From NCBI GenBank assembly GCA_016213325.1, contig JACRAY010000013.1, positions 1-64,000 on the forward strand: 64,000 nt of DNA, written 5' to 3'. This stretch comes from Burkholderiales bacterium. GTDB taxonomy: Bacteria > Pseudomonadota > Gammaproteobacteria > Burkholderiales > Burkholderiaceae_C. Below, in pieces: positions 8,285 through 18,921 of the stretch. Position 1 is the stretch's first letter; each line of letters starts with the position of its first letter. The notes under the pieces were generated by a model that was not told the DNA's origin, did no database searches, and worked only from the letters and a program-made list of their open reading frames with translations. The translations under genes were made by a program, and so were the position numbers.

Positions 8285-9796
8285 ATGGAATCCCTCAGCC
8301 AATCCGTCAACAGCATCCTCGCCGGCTTCGGCGTTGCCGCGCGCGCATTCACCGAAGGCACATTGAAAGTGCAGTCGCCGATCGACGGCCTGCCGATCGG
8401 CCGCTTGCCCGAACACTCGGCCGCCGACGTGGACGCCGTCGTGCGCAAGGCCCGGCAGGCCTTTCTTGAGTGGCGAACCGTGCCCGCGCCCAAGCGCGGA
8501 GAGCTGGTGCGCCTGTATGGCGAGGAACTGCGCGCCGCCAAGGAGCCGCTAGGCCGGCTGGTGTCCATCGAGACCGGCAAGATCGCTTCCGAGGGGCTGG
8601 GCGAAGTGCAGGAGATGATCGACATCTGCGACTTCGCGGTCGGCCTGTCGCGCCAGCTTTATGGCCTGACCATCGCCTCGGAGCGGCCCGGCCACCGCAT
8701 GATGGAGACGTGGCACCCGCTGGGCGTGGTGGGCGTCATCAGCGCGTTCAACTTTCCCGCGGCGGTGTGGGCGTGGAACTCGGCGCTGGCCTTCGTGTGC
8801 GGCGACCCGGTGGTGTGGAAGCCGTCGGAGAAGACGCCGCTGACGGCGCTGGCCTGCCAGGCATTGTTCGAGCGGGCGGCCGCGCGCTTCGGCGCGGTGC
8901 CCGACGGGCTGTCGCAGGTGCTGGTCGGCGGGCGCGACGTGGGCGAGGCGCTGGTCGACCACGCGCAGGTGGCGCTGCTGTCGGCCACCGGCAGCACGCG
9001 CATGGGCCGGCAGGTCGGCCCGCGCGTGGCGCAGCGCTTCGGCCGCGTGCTGCTGGAGCTGGGCGGCAACAACGCGGTGATCGTGGCGCCGTCGGCCGAC
9101 CTGGACCTGGCGGTGCGCGGCATCGTGTTCGCCGCCGCCGGCACCGCCGGCCAGCGCTGCACGACGACGCGGCGGCTGATCGTGCATCGCAGCGTTGCGG
9201 CACAACTGGTCGAACGGCTGAAAGCCATCTACGGCAAGCTCTCGATCGGCCATCCGCTGGAAGGCAACCTCGTCGGCCCGCTGGTGGACCGCACGGCGTA
9301 CGACAACATGCAGGCGGCGCTGCGGTCGGCGCAGGGTGAAGGCGGCCGGGTGACGGGCGGCGCGCGGGTGCTCGAGTCGCAATGGCCCGGCGCCTACTAC
9401 GTGCTGCCGGCCATCGTGGAGATGCCGTCACAGACGGCGACCGTGTGCCACGAGACCTTCGCGCCCATCCTGTACGTGATGCAGTACGAGGGCTTCGACG
9501 AGGCGCTCGCCATGCACAACGCGGTGCCCCAGGGCCTGTCGTCGTCCATCTTCAGCAACGACCTGCGCGAGGCCGAGCTGTTCCTTTCGGCCGCGGGCTC
9601 CGACTGCGGCATCGCCAACGTCAACATCGGCACCTCGGGCGCAGAAATCGGGGGTGCGTTCGGCGGCGAGAAGGAAACCGGCGGCGGGCGCGAGAGCGGG
9701 TCCGACTCGTGGAAGTCGTACATGCGCCGCGCCACCAACACCGTCAACTACTCGCGCGAGCTGCCGCTGGCGCAAGGGGTGCGGTTCGACGTCTAG
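8285..9796 (+). CDS. amaB: ALDH7-type aldehyde dehydrogenase (piperideine-6-carboxylate dehydrogenase-like)
   Basis: 503 residues, the usual ALDH length. NAD-binding features include FNFPAAVWAWNSALA and SATGSTRMG. The catalytic Glu lies in LELGGNN and the catalytic Cys in AGQRCTTTRR (about residue 287). The overall pattern, including GLTIASERPGHRMMETWHP and the end phrase WKSYMRRATNTVNYS, is that of the ALDH7 group, which in Pseudomonas oxidises L-delta1-piperideine-6-carboxylate to 2-aminoadipate in lysine catabolism (AmaB). That substrate is an inference from the family; no other lysine-degradation gene is next to it. TACCAT ends 7 bases before the ATG, again without a Shine-Dalgarno. Confidence 0.88.
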   Translation: MESLSQSVNSILAGFGVAARAFTEGTLKVQSPIDGLPIGRLPEHSAADVDAVVRKARQAFLEWRTVPAPKRGELVRLYGEELRAAKEPLGRLVSIETGKIASEGLGEVQEMIDICDFAVGLSRQLYGLTIASERPGHRMMETWHPLGVVGVISAFNFPAAVWAWNSALAFVCGDPVVWKPSEKTPLTALACQALFERAAARFGAVPDGLSQVLVGGRDVGEALVDHAQVALLSATGSTRMGRQVGPRVAQRFGRVLLELGGNNAVIVAPSADLDLAVRGIVFAAAGTAGQRCTTTRRLIVHRSVAAQLVERLKAIYGKLSIGHPLEGNLVGPLVDRTAYDNMQAALRSAQGEGGRVTGGARVLESQWPGAYYVLPAIVEMPSQTATVCHETFAPILYVMQYEGFDEALAMHNAVPQGLSSSIFSNDLREAELFLSAAGSDCGIANVNIGTSGAEIGGAFGGEKETGGGRESGSDSWKSYMRRATNTVNYSRELPLAQGVRFDV

Positions 9797-9809
9797 GGAC
9801 GTCCAGGGC

Positions 9810-10061
9810 TCAGTGCACCCAGCGATCCGGCAGGGTCAGCTGCAGGTTGCCGTGTGCCACCTGGGCCGTGCCGTCGCGGGCCACTTCGACCAGCCGGCCG
9901 TCGGCCAGCCGGTACTCGACTTCTCCGGTGGCCTCCCAGTGCTCGCTGCCGTTGGCGAACGCCGGGTCGCGCACCAGGCGGTCATAGGCGAATACCTTGT
10001 AGGTCGCACCGTCCGAGCCGCGTGCCGCAAAGGAATCCAGGAGGCGGAAACGCATGTCCAT
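9810..10061 (-). CDS. Conserved small hypothetical protein
   Basis: 83 residues (MDMRFRLLDSFAARGSDGAT start), beta-rich, with phrases such as YKVFAYDRLV and VEYRLADGRLVEV. It resembles short cytoplasmic proteins annotated only as hypothetical in Burkholderiales. AAGGAG lies 9 bases before the ATG and fixes the start. It converges on the ALDH gene with a 13-base gap. Confidence 0.65.
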   Translation of the reverse strand: MDMRFRLLDSFAARGSDGATYKVFAYDRLVRDPAFANGSEHWEATGEVEYRLADGRLVEVARDGTAQVAHGNLQLTLPDRWVH

Positions 10062-10143
10062 CGTCGTTACTCCTTCCGGGTTCATTGTGGGTATGGCCCG
10101 GCCCGCGTTCTTGACGCCCGGCAAGGATTGGGCGAGCTGCTGG

Positions 10144-10746
10144 TCAGGCCATGTCGCCCGGCGTCGCCGACAGCGACAGTCGATAGAAGCCCTGCACCGC
10201 CCCCGGCACGGGCGGCAGGGCTCGCAGCGCTTCCGGCGAATAGCCGGTGACCACCATCACCCAGGCGGCCTCGGCGTCGGCGCCGCGGATCTGCTGCTCG
10301 GTGGTGGCCGGCATGGCCGGCGCTTCGTGCCGCAGCACGTGCACGCCCGTGATGCCGGGGCGCGAGCCCAGTGCGGCCGGTGGCGCATGCGGCAGGCGGA
10401 AGGTGGCGGCATAGCCCGCCACGCCTGCGCCTTGGGAAGCCACCACGTGGCACTGGGTGCGCACCATGTTGCGGTGGTGCGGCATCATCTGGCGCGACCA
10501 GGGCGTGGGCTGGTTGAGGCTGCGGGCGTAGCCGGGCGAAGACAGCACGGCATGCGACTGAAGCTCGTAAAGCACGAACACGCCCTCGCCGCCGTCGGCG
10601 GCCAGCCAGCGCGAGGCGCGGCGAAAGCCCGCAATGGCCAGCCGCTCCGGGAAGTGCTCGGTGCTGTGCCAGTGTTCGAATTCGGCGAGCCGGCCGGGGG
10701 CCATGTCCCACCACATCGCCAGTGCCGCCGGTCCCAGGAGTGCCAT
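10144..10746 (-). CDS. Hypothetical protein with dimeric alpha-beta-barrel features
   Basis: 200 residues without a signal peptide. It opens with ALAMWWDMAPGRLAEFEHWHS, a pattern seen in EthD and related dimeric ferredoxin-fold barrels (W-H-x-x-E-H-x-P-E), and the second half repeats the fold loosely (GVHVLRHEAP to FYRLSLSA). A small-molecule-binding or monooxygenase-like role is possible but not shown. TAGGCT on the minus strand ends 7 bases before the ATG and no Shine-Dalgarno is present. Confidence 0.65.
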   Translation of the reverse strand: MALLGPAALAMWWDMAPGRLAEFEHWHSTEHFPERLAIAGFRRASRWLAADGGEGVFVLYELQSHAVLSSPGYARSLNQPTPWSRQMMPHHRNMVRTQCHVVASQGAGVAGYAATFRLPHAPPAALGSRPGITGVHVLRHEAPAMPATTEQQIRGADAEAAWVMVVTGYSPEALRALPPVPGAVQGFYRLSLSATPGDMA

Positions 10747-10890
10747 GGTCGCCAGCCTACCAGCATCGGCTCACCCCGGATTTCCGGCGGTTCGTCGCGC
10801 TTGAGCGCAGTCCGTCACATCCCGGTCGCAAGCCGCGGGCAGGCTCCCTACAGTCCACCCATCGACAACGAACTGCCCCGGAGAAACGAA

Positions 10891-11121
10891 ATGACCGCCA
10901 ACCGCACCGCCCCCCAAGCCCTGGTTTCCGCCACCGCGCGCTTCGTCGCCGCCGTCCTGGTGGCCACCGGCTTCGCCCTGGTCTCGCTGGGTGCCGCGAG
11001 CGCCAGCCACGACGCCGTGCAGATCGCCGACGGCAGGTTCTCGGCGCCGAACCTGGCGCACGTGACCCTGCCGCGCGTCGAGATCGTGGTGCGCCGCGCC
11101 GGCGCGGGCAACACGATCTGA
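10891..11121 (+). CDS. Small exported protein
   Basis: 76 residues: an N-terminal signal-like helix (about 10-36, ending GAASASHDA), then a short polar tail with HVTLPRVEIVVRRAG. GGAGA lies 7 bases upstream of the ATG, and TACAGT at about 10849 could be a -10 box with a short leader. No family was recognised. Confidence 0.6.
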   Translation: MTANRTAPQALVSATARFVAAVLVATGFALVSLGAASASHDAVQIADGRFSAPNLAHVTLPRVEIVVRRAGAGNTI

Positions 11122-11125
11122 AGGG

Positions 11126-11151
11126 GTAGCTGGGGTTTCCCCCCAGCCTAC
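11126..11151. repeat. Palindromic repeat, copy 1 (GTAGGCTGGGG type)
   Basis: GTAGCTGGGG (11126-11135) pairs with CCCCAGCCTAC (11141-11151) with one bulged base. The same arm sequence recurs in the longer element at 21682-21736. It sits in the 3' gap between the small exported protein and the convergent GIY-YIG-like gene and may terminate both. Confidence 0.6.
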
Positions 11152-11471
11152 GCCTGCCAGACCCCGTACCCCTTCCTCCTCAAAGCCAGCGCCAGCTCCA
11201 CCTCCATCTTCCGCGCCACCTCGAACGGCATCGGGTTGTACTGCCCGTACAGGTCCGGCAGCAGGCGCAACCCGAACTCCCGCGCAAACCGGTTGGACTG
11301 CACGCCCGCCTTGTGGCGGTCGAAGCGGATATCCGGGTCCAGCCCCGTCATCCCCACATACACCAGCGGCTTGTTGAACATGTAGTCGGGGTTGGCGCGC
11401 CGAAAGCGCGGCACGTCCCAGGCGCGCGGGGACAGTTCGATGACGTACACGTGGTAATGCGCTGCGCTCAC
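11148..11471 (-). CDS. GIY-YIG-like protein
   Basis: 107 residues, starting at GTG. HVYVIELSP near the N-terminus and PLVYVGMTGLDPDIRFDRHKAG match the spacing of the first two strands and helix of the GIY-YIG nuclease fold, with YVI and YVG in the positions of GIY and YIG. A later glutamate (EVARKMEVELA) could be the metal ligand. Members of this type are not well characterised, so nuclease activity is uncertain. A real gene is likely given its family-like pattern and sense coding. Confidence 0.65.
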   Translation of the reverse strand: MSAAHYHVYVIELSPRAWDVPRFRRANPDYMFNKPLVYVGMTGLDPDIRFDRHKAGVQSNRFAREFGLRLLPDLYGQYNPMPFEVARKMEVELALALRRKGYGVWQA

Positions 11472-11518
11472 GGCCTGCCCTTCATTCGTTGTCGTGCCTG
11501 TTGAAGCGATACTGGCGC

Positions 11519-12043
11519 ATGGCCCGCCTACCCTATGCCGACCTCACCATGCCCGAACGCCAGCCGCTCGTCGAGCGCATCGTCGCCGAGCGCGGCAGCG
11601 TGCTGCACCTGTACCAGATGCTGCTGCACAGCCCGCCGGTGGCCGAAGGCTGGCTGAAGTACCTGACCGCGATCCGCCAGCAGTGCCACCTGCCCCCCGC
11701 GCTGCGCGAGCTGGTGATCATGCGCGTGGCGGTGGTGAACGGCGCGCCGTACGAGGCGAGCCAGCATGCGCCGATCGCACTGCAGGCGGGCCTGACCCGG
11801 CAGCAGCTCGACGACCTGCCCGACTGGAGCGGTTCGGCACACTTCAGCGACAGCGAGCGCGCCGTGCTGGCGCTGTGCGACGCGATGACCAAACAGGTTC
11901 AGGTGCCGGCCACCGTAATGGCTGCCGTGCGCGAGTTCCTCGGCGATCGCGAGGTGGTCGAGCTGGTGGCCACCGTCGCGGCCTACAACATGGTGTCGCG
12001 CTTCCTGGAAGCGCTGGACATCCACGCCGACGACGCGCCCTAG
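11519..12043 (+). CDS. Carboxymuconolactone decarboxylase (AhpD-like) fold protein lacking CxxC
   Basis: 174 residues, all helical. LREL-VIMRVAVVNGAPYEASQHAPIALQAGLT is the core of the CMD/AhpD fold, but the usual redox pair C-x-x-C is replaced by G-A-P-Y-E; only the His of the motif remains (about residue 86). It therefore should not act as an AhpD-type peroxidase and is closer to decarboxylase-like members. GATACT ends 5 bases before the ATG. The gene ends within the same CTAG (12040-12043) that ends the convergent dienelactone hydrolase gene. Confidence 0.82.
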   Translation: MARLPYADLTMPERQPLVERIVAERGSVLHLYQMLLHSPPVAEGWLKYLTAIRQQCHLPPALRELVIMRVAVVNGAPYEASQHAPIALQAGLTRQQLDDLPDWSGSAHFSDSERAVLALCDAMTKQVQVPATVMAAVREFLGDREVVELVATVAAYNMVSRFLEALDIHADDAP

Positions 12044-12744
12044 AACAGCTGCGAGAAGAACGCCAGGCTGCGACCATGCGCCAGCGACGCAGCCTTCGGG
12101 TTGTACGACGCGCGGTCCCAGCAATTGAAGCCGTGCGTGGCGCCTTCGTAGATGAAGAACTCGGCCGGCTTGCCGGCCACCGCCGCCTTCACCTTGTCCA
12201 CCGCGGCCAGCGGGATCGCCTGGTCTTCGGCCGCGTAGTGGAACTGGATCGGGCACTGCAGCTGCGGCGCGAACTGCAGGTTGTCGTGGATGCCGCCGCC
12301 GTAGTAGGCGACCGCGGCGTCCACGTCAGTGATGGCCGCTGCGAAGTAGGCCAGCCGCCCGCCCATGCAGTAGCCGATGGCGCCCACCTTGCCGGCCAGC
12401 TCGGGCCGTGCCCGCAGCGCAGCGACCGACGACTTGACGTCGGCCTGCAGCTCCTCGGGCTTGCACGCCTTCATCATCTCCAGCGCGCGGGCGCGGTCGT
12501 CGCCTTCGTAGCCCAGCTCGACGCGGCGCTGCTGGCGCCAGAACAGGTCGGGCGCCAGCACCACGAAGCCGTCCTGCGCGTACTGCTCGGCCACCCCCTG
12601 GATGTGCGCGTTGACGCCGAAGATTTCCTGGAAGAGCACGATGCCGGGCCCCTTGCCGGCCGGCGGCAGCGCGAGATAGGCGTCGTACTGCTGGCCGTTG
12701 CCGGCCGCAACACTCACCCACGAGGTCATCACTTTTCGGGCCAT
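12040..12744 (-). CDS. Dienelactone hydrolase family protein
   Basis: 234 residues with an alpha/beta-hydrolase fold. The family triad is visible: nucleophile Cys in GYCMGG, Asp in the region HYAAEDQAIP and His in ATHGFNCWDR. VLFQEIFGVNAHI is the typical early motif. Such enzymes open lactones such as 4-carboxymethylenebut-2-en-4-olide, but many paralogues have other esters as substrates, and no aromatic-degradation operon surrounds it. ATG 12744 has AAGGAG 10 bases upstream. Its stop is the reverse of the stop of the convergent gene (shared CTAG). Confidence 0.9.
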   Translation of the reverse strand: MARKVMTSWVSVAAGNGQQYDAYLALPPAGKGPGIVLFQEIFGVNAHIQGVAEQYAQDGFVVLAPDLFWRQQRRVELGYEGDDRARALEMMKACKPEELQADVKSSVAALRARPELAGKVGAIGYCMGGRLAYFAAAITDVDAAVAYYGGGIHDNLQFAPQLQCPIQFHYAAEDQAIPLAAVDKVKAAVAGKPAEFFIYEGATHGFNCWDRASYNPKAASLAHGRSLAFFSQLF

Positions 12745-12793
12745 GGCGCGTTCACTCCTTTGAGGGCGAGAGGATAGCGCCATACTGCGCGGC

Positions 12794-13999
12794 ATGGATG
12801 ACGGCGGCCCGCAGCTCCCCGCCCCGCTCGCCGCCGCGCTGGCGCGCGCGCCCCGGCGCTACCTGCTGCCGCCCCTGCCGGCCAGCGTGCAGCAGGCCGC
12901 CGCCGCCAGCCCCAAGACTGCGCTGGCTTTCACCATCGAATCGGCGCGCCTCGCCGCCCTGCAAGGCACCAGCCCGCCCGCAGCCGTGCGCGACCTGTTC
13001 ACGCAAAGCCTGGCGCGGCTGCTGCGTGCCGCGCTCGACCCGGCGACCGGCGACGCCGCTTTCCAGGCGCTGGTGATGCGCGGGCAGGAAGCCGTGATCG
13101 AAGAGTACGTGCGACTCGGCGAGCAGGCGCTGTCCGACCGCCGCGCCGTGCGTTCGGCCATCCGCTCCGGCGCGCTCGCCCCGGCCGCTGCGCTGCAACG
13201 ACTGGCGCGCGCTGCCGCGCTCGAGCCGCTGGAAACGGTGCAGCGCTACCGCGCGCTGTGCGAGCGGCGCGGCCCGGTCGCAGGCACCGGCAACGCTGCC
13301 GCCGCCGGCCGCGCATCGCTGCGCGTGGGCGACGCGGCCGAGCACGCCACGGTGAAGGTGTTCCACGACATCGCCGTGCAGCTCGATGAACACGCAAGCA
13401 CGCCGGGCAGGCACCGCGCGGTGCGCGGCCTGCGCACACCGGCCGGCTTTCCCGGCGACGCGAGCCGCGGCAAGGACGAATGGGATGCGGCGATCCTGCG
13501 CGCGCGCGGCGACGGCATCTTCGACATCGTGCTGCTGGCCGAAGTGAAGGCATCGCCTTCGGCCGCGCCGCCCGACTACGCGCGCCTGCTGCGCGGCCTG
13601 CTGCGGCTGGCGCATGCCGGCGCGGGCGAGGTGTATGTGTTCCGGTCGGACGACGGGCCGCTGCCGATTGCCGGCGGGTCGCTGCGGCAATTGCGGCCGC
13701 AGGGCAGGGCCTTGCCGCCGCACGTCATCTACTGCTGCTCCGCGTCGCCCGAAGCCGACCCGCCCATGCTCACCGCCGCCAGCGAAGCGGTGCTGCTCGG
13801 CGAGCCGGCCAGCGTCGCCTTCGCGCACCGCCTCACGGCGGGCGAGTCGCCGCAGCACCAGGAACTGCAGCCGGTGTGGCTCGAACTGGCGCGCGCCAGC
13901 CACTTGCGCTCGGCGCTGCACCAGTACGACACCGCCCAGGCCGCGCGCGCAGCGATGCTGCAGCCCGCCGACCTGCTGTCGGCATTCGCACGAAAGTAG
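12794..13999 (+). CDS. Unknown protein with possible PD-(D/E)XK nuclease domain
   Basis: 401 residues with no signal or membrane segment. The first 160 residues are Ala- and Leu-rich helices. From about 180 a mixed alpha/beta region shows GDAAEHATVKVF (helix with E182), then EWDAAIL (D231) and LLAEVKAS (E250, K252). The order helix-Glu, Asp, Glu-x-Lys separated by hydrophobic strands fits the PD-(D/E)XK nuclease core. This assignment is by eye only. CATACT ends 7 bases before the ATG. The gene stands alone between a hydrolase gene and the kinase cassette, so context gives no partner. Confidence 0.7.
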   Translation: MDDGGPQLPAPLAAALARAPRRYLLPPLPASVQQAAAASPKTALAFTIESARLAALQGTSPPAAVRDLFTQSLARLLRAALDPATGDAAFQALVMRGQEAVIEEYVRLGEQALSDRRAVRSAIRSGALAPAAALQRLARAAALEPLETVQRYRALCERRGPVAGTGNAAAAGRASLRVGDAAEHATVKVFHDIAVQLDEHASTPGRHRAVRGLRTPAGFPGDASRGKDEWDAAILRARGDGIFDIVLLAEVKASPSAAPPDYARLLRGLLRLAHAGAGEVYVFRSDDGPLPIAGGSLRQLRPQGRALPPHVIYCCSASPEADPPMLTAASEAVLLGEPASVAFAHRLTAGESPQHQELQPVWLELARASHLRSALHQYDTAQAARAAMLQPADLLSAFARK

Positions 14000-14047
14000 T
14001 CAAAACCTCCACCTGCAACCTTGGCCGCGTGACATCGTGGCAACAGC

Positions 14048-14079
14048 GGAACGTTTGCGCCCGCATTCGCGTCTATATT
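14048..14079 (+). promoter_or_regulatory. Possible extracytoplasmic-sigma promoter for the kinase cassette
   Basis: GGAACGT (14048-14054) is followed after 16 bases by GTCTAT (14071-14076), close to the RpoE-type pattern GGAACTT-N15/16-GTCTAA. TATATT at 14074-14079 is alternatively a good sigma-70 -10 box but no matching -35 was found at normal spacing. Transcription from either would start about 14085 and leave a leader of roughly 100 bases before the kinase ATG. Confidence 0.35.
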
Positions 14080-14185
14080 GCAAGTAAGAAGAAATGAGGG
14101 AGGGCCTTGGCATGCATGCAGTCAAGCCGCGCCTTCCTGGCGCGGACCCACCGGCGGAGCGCGCGCCAGCACCTCCGAGGCGCGC

Positions 14186-16644
<2,459 letters not shown>

Positions 16645-16648
<4 letters not shown>

Positions 16649-17028
16649 CGGCAGCACTGGTGCTGGTGGCGGAAGACACGCCCGCCAACATGAAGCTGGC
16701 CTGCCTGCTGCTGGCCAGGGCGGGCTACCGTGTGCTGCAGGCGACCACCGGCAGCGAAGCCGTCGCTCTGGCCCGCGCGCAGCGGCCCGACCTGGTGCTG
16801 ATGGACATCCAGCTGCCCGGCTTCGACGGCCTGCAAGCCACGCGCGTGCTGAAGCAGGATGCCGGCACGGCGCACATCCCGGTCGTGGCGCTGACCGCCC
16901 TGGCGATGAAGGGCGACGAGGAGCGCCTGCTCGCCGCCGGCTGCGACGGCTACATCGCCAAGCCGTTCCAGTACCGGCGGTTCCTCGACGAGGTGCAGCG
17001 GCGCCTGGCCGCGGCGAGGGCCGCATGA
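16645..17028 (+). CDS. Single-domain response regulator
   Basis: 127 residues forming one receiver domain: acidic pair in VAEDTPAN, phospho-acceptor in LMDIQLPGFDG (about D54), T in ALTALAM and K in AKPF. There is no output domain. It overlaps the kinase genes on both sides by ATGA, which implies coupled translation and a role as phosphate shuttle between the two kinases, in the manner of DivK-like proteins. Confidence 0.92.
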
Positions 17029-18122
17029 AGCCCGGCAACGTCCCGCGCGCCCGGGTGCTGGTGATCGACGACACCGAGATCAACCTGCGCCTGATGCGCG
17101 CCTACCTGCAGTCGGAACCGTACGACGTGGTCACGCTGCAGGACCCGCACGAGGCCCTGGCGCACGTGGCCGCCGAACCGCCCGACCTGATCCTGCTGGA
17201 CCTGATGATGCCGGTGCTCGACGGCTTCGCCGTGCTCGACCTGCTCAAGCGCGACGCGCCACTGGTGCCGGTGCTGGTGATCACGGGCCTGGACGACCGC
17301 GAAGCACGGCTGCGGGCGCTGGCCGCCGGCGCGCGCGACTACCTGATGAAGCCGGTGGACCGCTCGGAGCTCCTGATCCGCGTGCACAACATGGTCGAGC
17401 TCAAGCAGGCCAGCGACGCGCTGGCCCGCGCGCTCGGGCAGCTGGAGGCGGCCAACCGCGACCTGGACGCCTTTGCCGGCGGGCTGGCGCACGACCTGCA
17501 GCAGCCGATCACCAGCATCGCCGCTTTTGCGCAGGTGATCCAGCGCAACGCGGCCGACCAACTGGCCCCGGTGGACGTGTCGCACCTGAACCGCATCGTC
17601 ACCGCCGCCGGCACGGCGCACCGCATGATCCGCGGGCTGCTGGAGTTCGCGCGGCTCGGCCAGCGCGACATCGAGGTGGTGCCGGTCGACTTGAACCAGC
17701 TGGTGCAGGACGCGCGCACTGCGCTGGCGCACGAGGTCGAAGCCCACAGCGTCGGCTGGTCGGCCGGCGAGCTGCCGGTGGTGCGCGGCGACCCGGCGCT
17801 GCTGCTGCTGGCCTTCGTCAACCTGCTGTCCAACGCGCTCAAGTACAGCCGCACGCGCGAACGGCCGTTGGTGAGCATCGAAGCCACGGCGCGCGCCAGT
17901 GGCCACGCGGTGCGCATCCGCGACAACGGGGTGGGCTTCGACATGGCGCAGTCCGACCGGCTGTTCCGGCCGTTCGAGCGCCTGCACAGCGCGGCCGAGT
18001 TCGAGGGCACCGGCATGGGCCTGGCCAACGTGCGGCGCATCATGGAACGCCACGGCGGCTCGGTGCAGGCCGAGTCGGTGCAGGGGCATGGGGCCACCTT
18101 CACCCTGCTCTTCCGGAGCTGA
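17025..18122 (+). CDS. Receiver-histidine kinase
   Basis: 365 residues: an N-terminal receiver (VIDDTEINLRLM, acceptor in LLDLMMPVLDG, K in LMKPVDR), a helical linker, a HisKA domain of the phytochrome-like type (GGLAHDLQQPIT, His about 158) and a HATPase with LLSNALKYS, RDNGVGFD and GTGMGLANV. It has no membrane segment, so it is a cytoplasmic kinase that probably receives its signal as phosphate on the N-terminal receiver. It closes the three-gene cassette. Confidence 0.9.
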   Translation: MKPGNVPRARVLVIDDTEINLRLMRAYLQSEPYDVVTLQDPHEALAHVAAEPPDLILLDLMMPVLDGFAVLDLLKRDAPLVPVLVITGLDDREARLRALAAGARDYLMKPVDRSELLIRVHNMVELKQASDALARALGQLEAANRDLDAFAGGLAHDLQQPITSIAAFAQVIQRNAADQLAPVDVSHLNRIVTAAGTAHRMIRGLLEFARLGQRDIEVVPVDLNQLVQDARTALAHEVEAHSVGWSAGELPVVRGDPALLLLAFVNLLSNALKYSRTRERPLVSIEATARASGHAVRIRDNGVGFDMAQSDRLFRPFERLHSAAEFEGTGMGLANVRRIMERHGGSVQAESVQGHGATFTLLFRS

Positions 18123-18136
18123 CCGACAATAGGGGC

Positions 18137-18877
18137 ATGACGCAAGAGCTGTTCCGCGAAGACGCCTACCTGCAGGAATGCACCGCGACGGTGGTGGCCG
18201 CCGGCGAGGCCGGCATCGTGCTGGACCGCACCGTGTTCTACCCTGTGGGCGGCGGCCAGGCCGGCGACTGCGGCGTGCTGCTGCTGGCCGACGGCCGCGA
18301 GCTGAAGGTGGCCGACACGCGCAAGGGCAAGGACGAAGAAGGCCGGCCCACGAAGGAGATCGTGCACCTGCCGGCCGCCGGGCAGTCCGAACTGCTGGAA
18401 GCACTGCAGCCGGGCGACACGCTGGTGGCGCGCATCGACTGGGAGCGGCGGCACCGGCTGATGCGCTTCCACACGTCGACCCACCTGCTCTGCCACCTGG
18501 TGCCGCAACTGGTCAACGGCTGCTCCATCACCGGCGACTACGCGCGGCTGGACTTCAACATGACCGACCCGCTGGACAAGGAAGCGCTCACTGAGGGCAT
18601 CGCCCGGCTGGTGGCCGCGGCGCACCCGGTGGCGATCGGCTCGATCACCGACGAAGAGCTGGATGCCAATCCAGCCCTGGTGAAGAGCATGTCGGTGCAG
18701 CCACCGCGCGGCACCGGCCGCATCCGCACCATCCGCGTGGGTGCCGGCGAGCTGGTCGACTTCCAGCCCTGCGGCGGCACCCATGTGCGCAACACCGCCG
18801 AGATCGGCGCCGTGGTGGTGACCAGGATCGAGAAGAAGAGCGCGACGACGCGGCGCGTCGTTCTGGGTTTCGCTTGA
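18137..18877 (+). CDS. Alanyl-tRNA editing protein (AlaX type)
   Basis: 246 residues. The zinc-binding signature of the AlaRS editing domain is present as HTSTHLLCH and CGGTHV, and the N-terminal part has FYPVGGGQ. Stand-alone AlaX proteins hydrolyse serine (or glycine) mischarged on tRNA-Ala in the cytoplasm. No aminoacylation domain is present, as expected for AlaX. GACAAT ends 6 bases before the ATG. Confidence 0.92.
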   Translation: MTQELFREDAYLQECTATVVAAGEAGIVLDRTVFYPVGGGQAGDCGVLLLADGRELKVADTRKGKDEEGRPTKEIVHLPAAGQSELLEALQPGDTLVARIDWERRHRLMRFHTSTHLLCHLVPQLVNGCSITGDYARLDFNMTDPLDKEALTEGIARLVAAAHPVAIGSITDEELDANPALVKSMSVQPPRGTGRIRTIRVGAGELVDFQPCGGTHVRNTAEIGAVVVTRIEKKSATTRRVVLGFA

Positions 18878-18921
18878 CAAAACGCAGGAACTTGCTGGAG
18901 CCCAGCCGCTCGCACACACCG

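Noticed and set aside
18874..18879. TTGACA as a -35 box for the DsbD-type gene
   Set aside because: No -10-like hexamer is found 16-19 bases downstream, and the sequence lies across the end of the AlaX gene.
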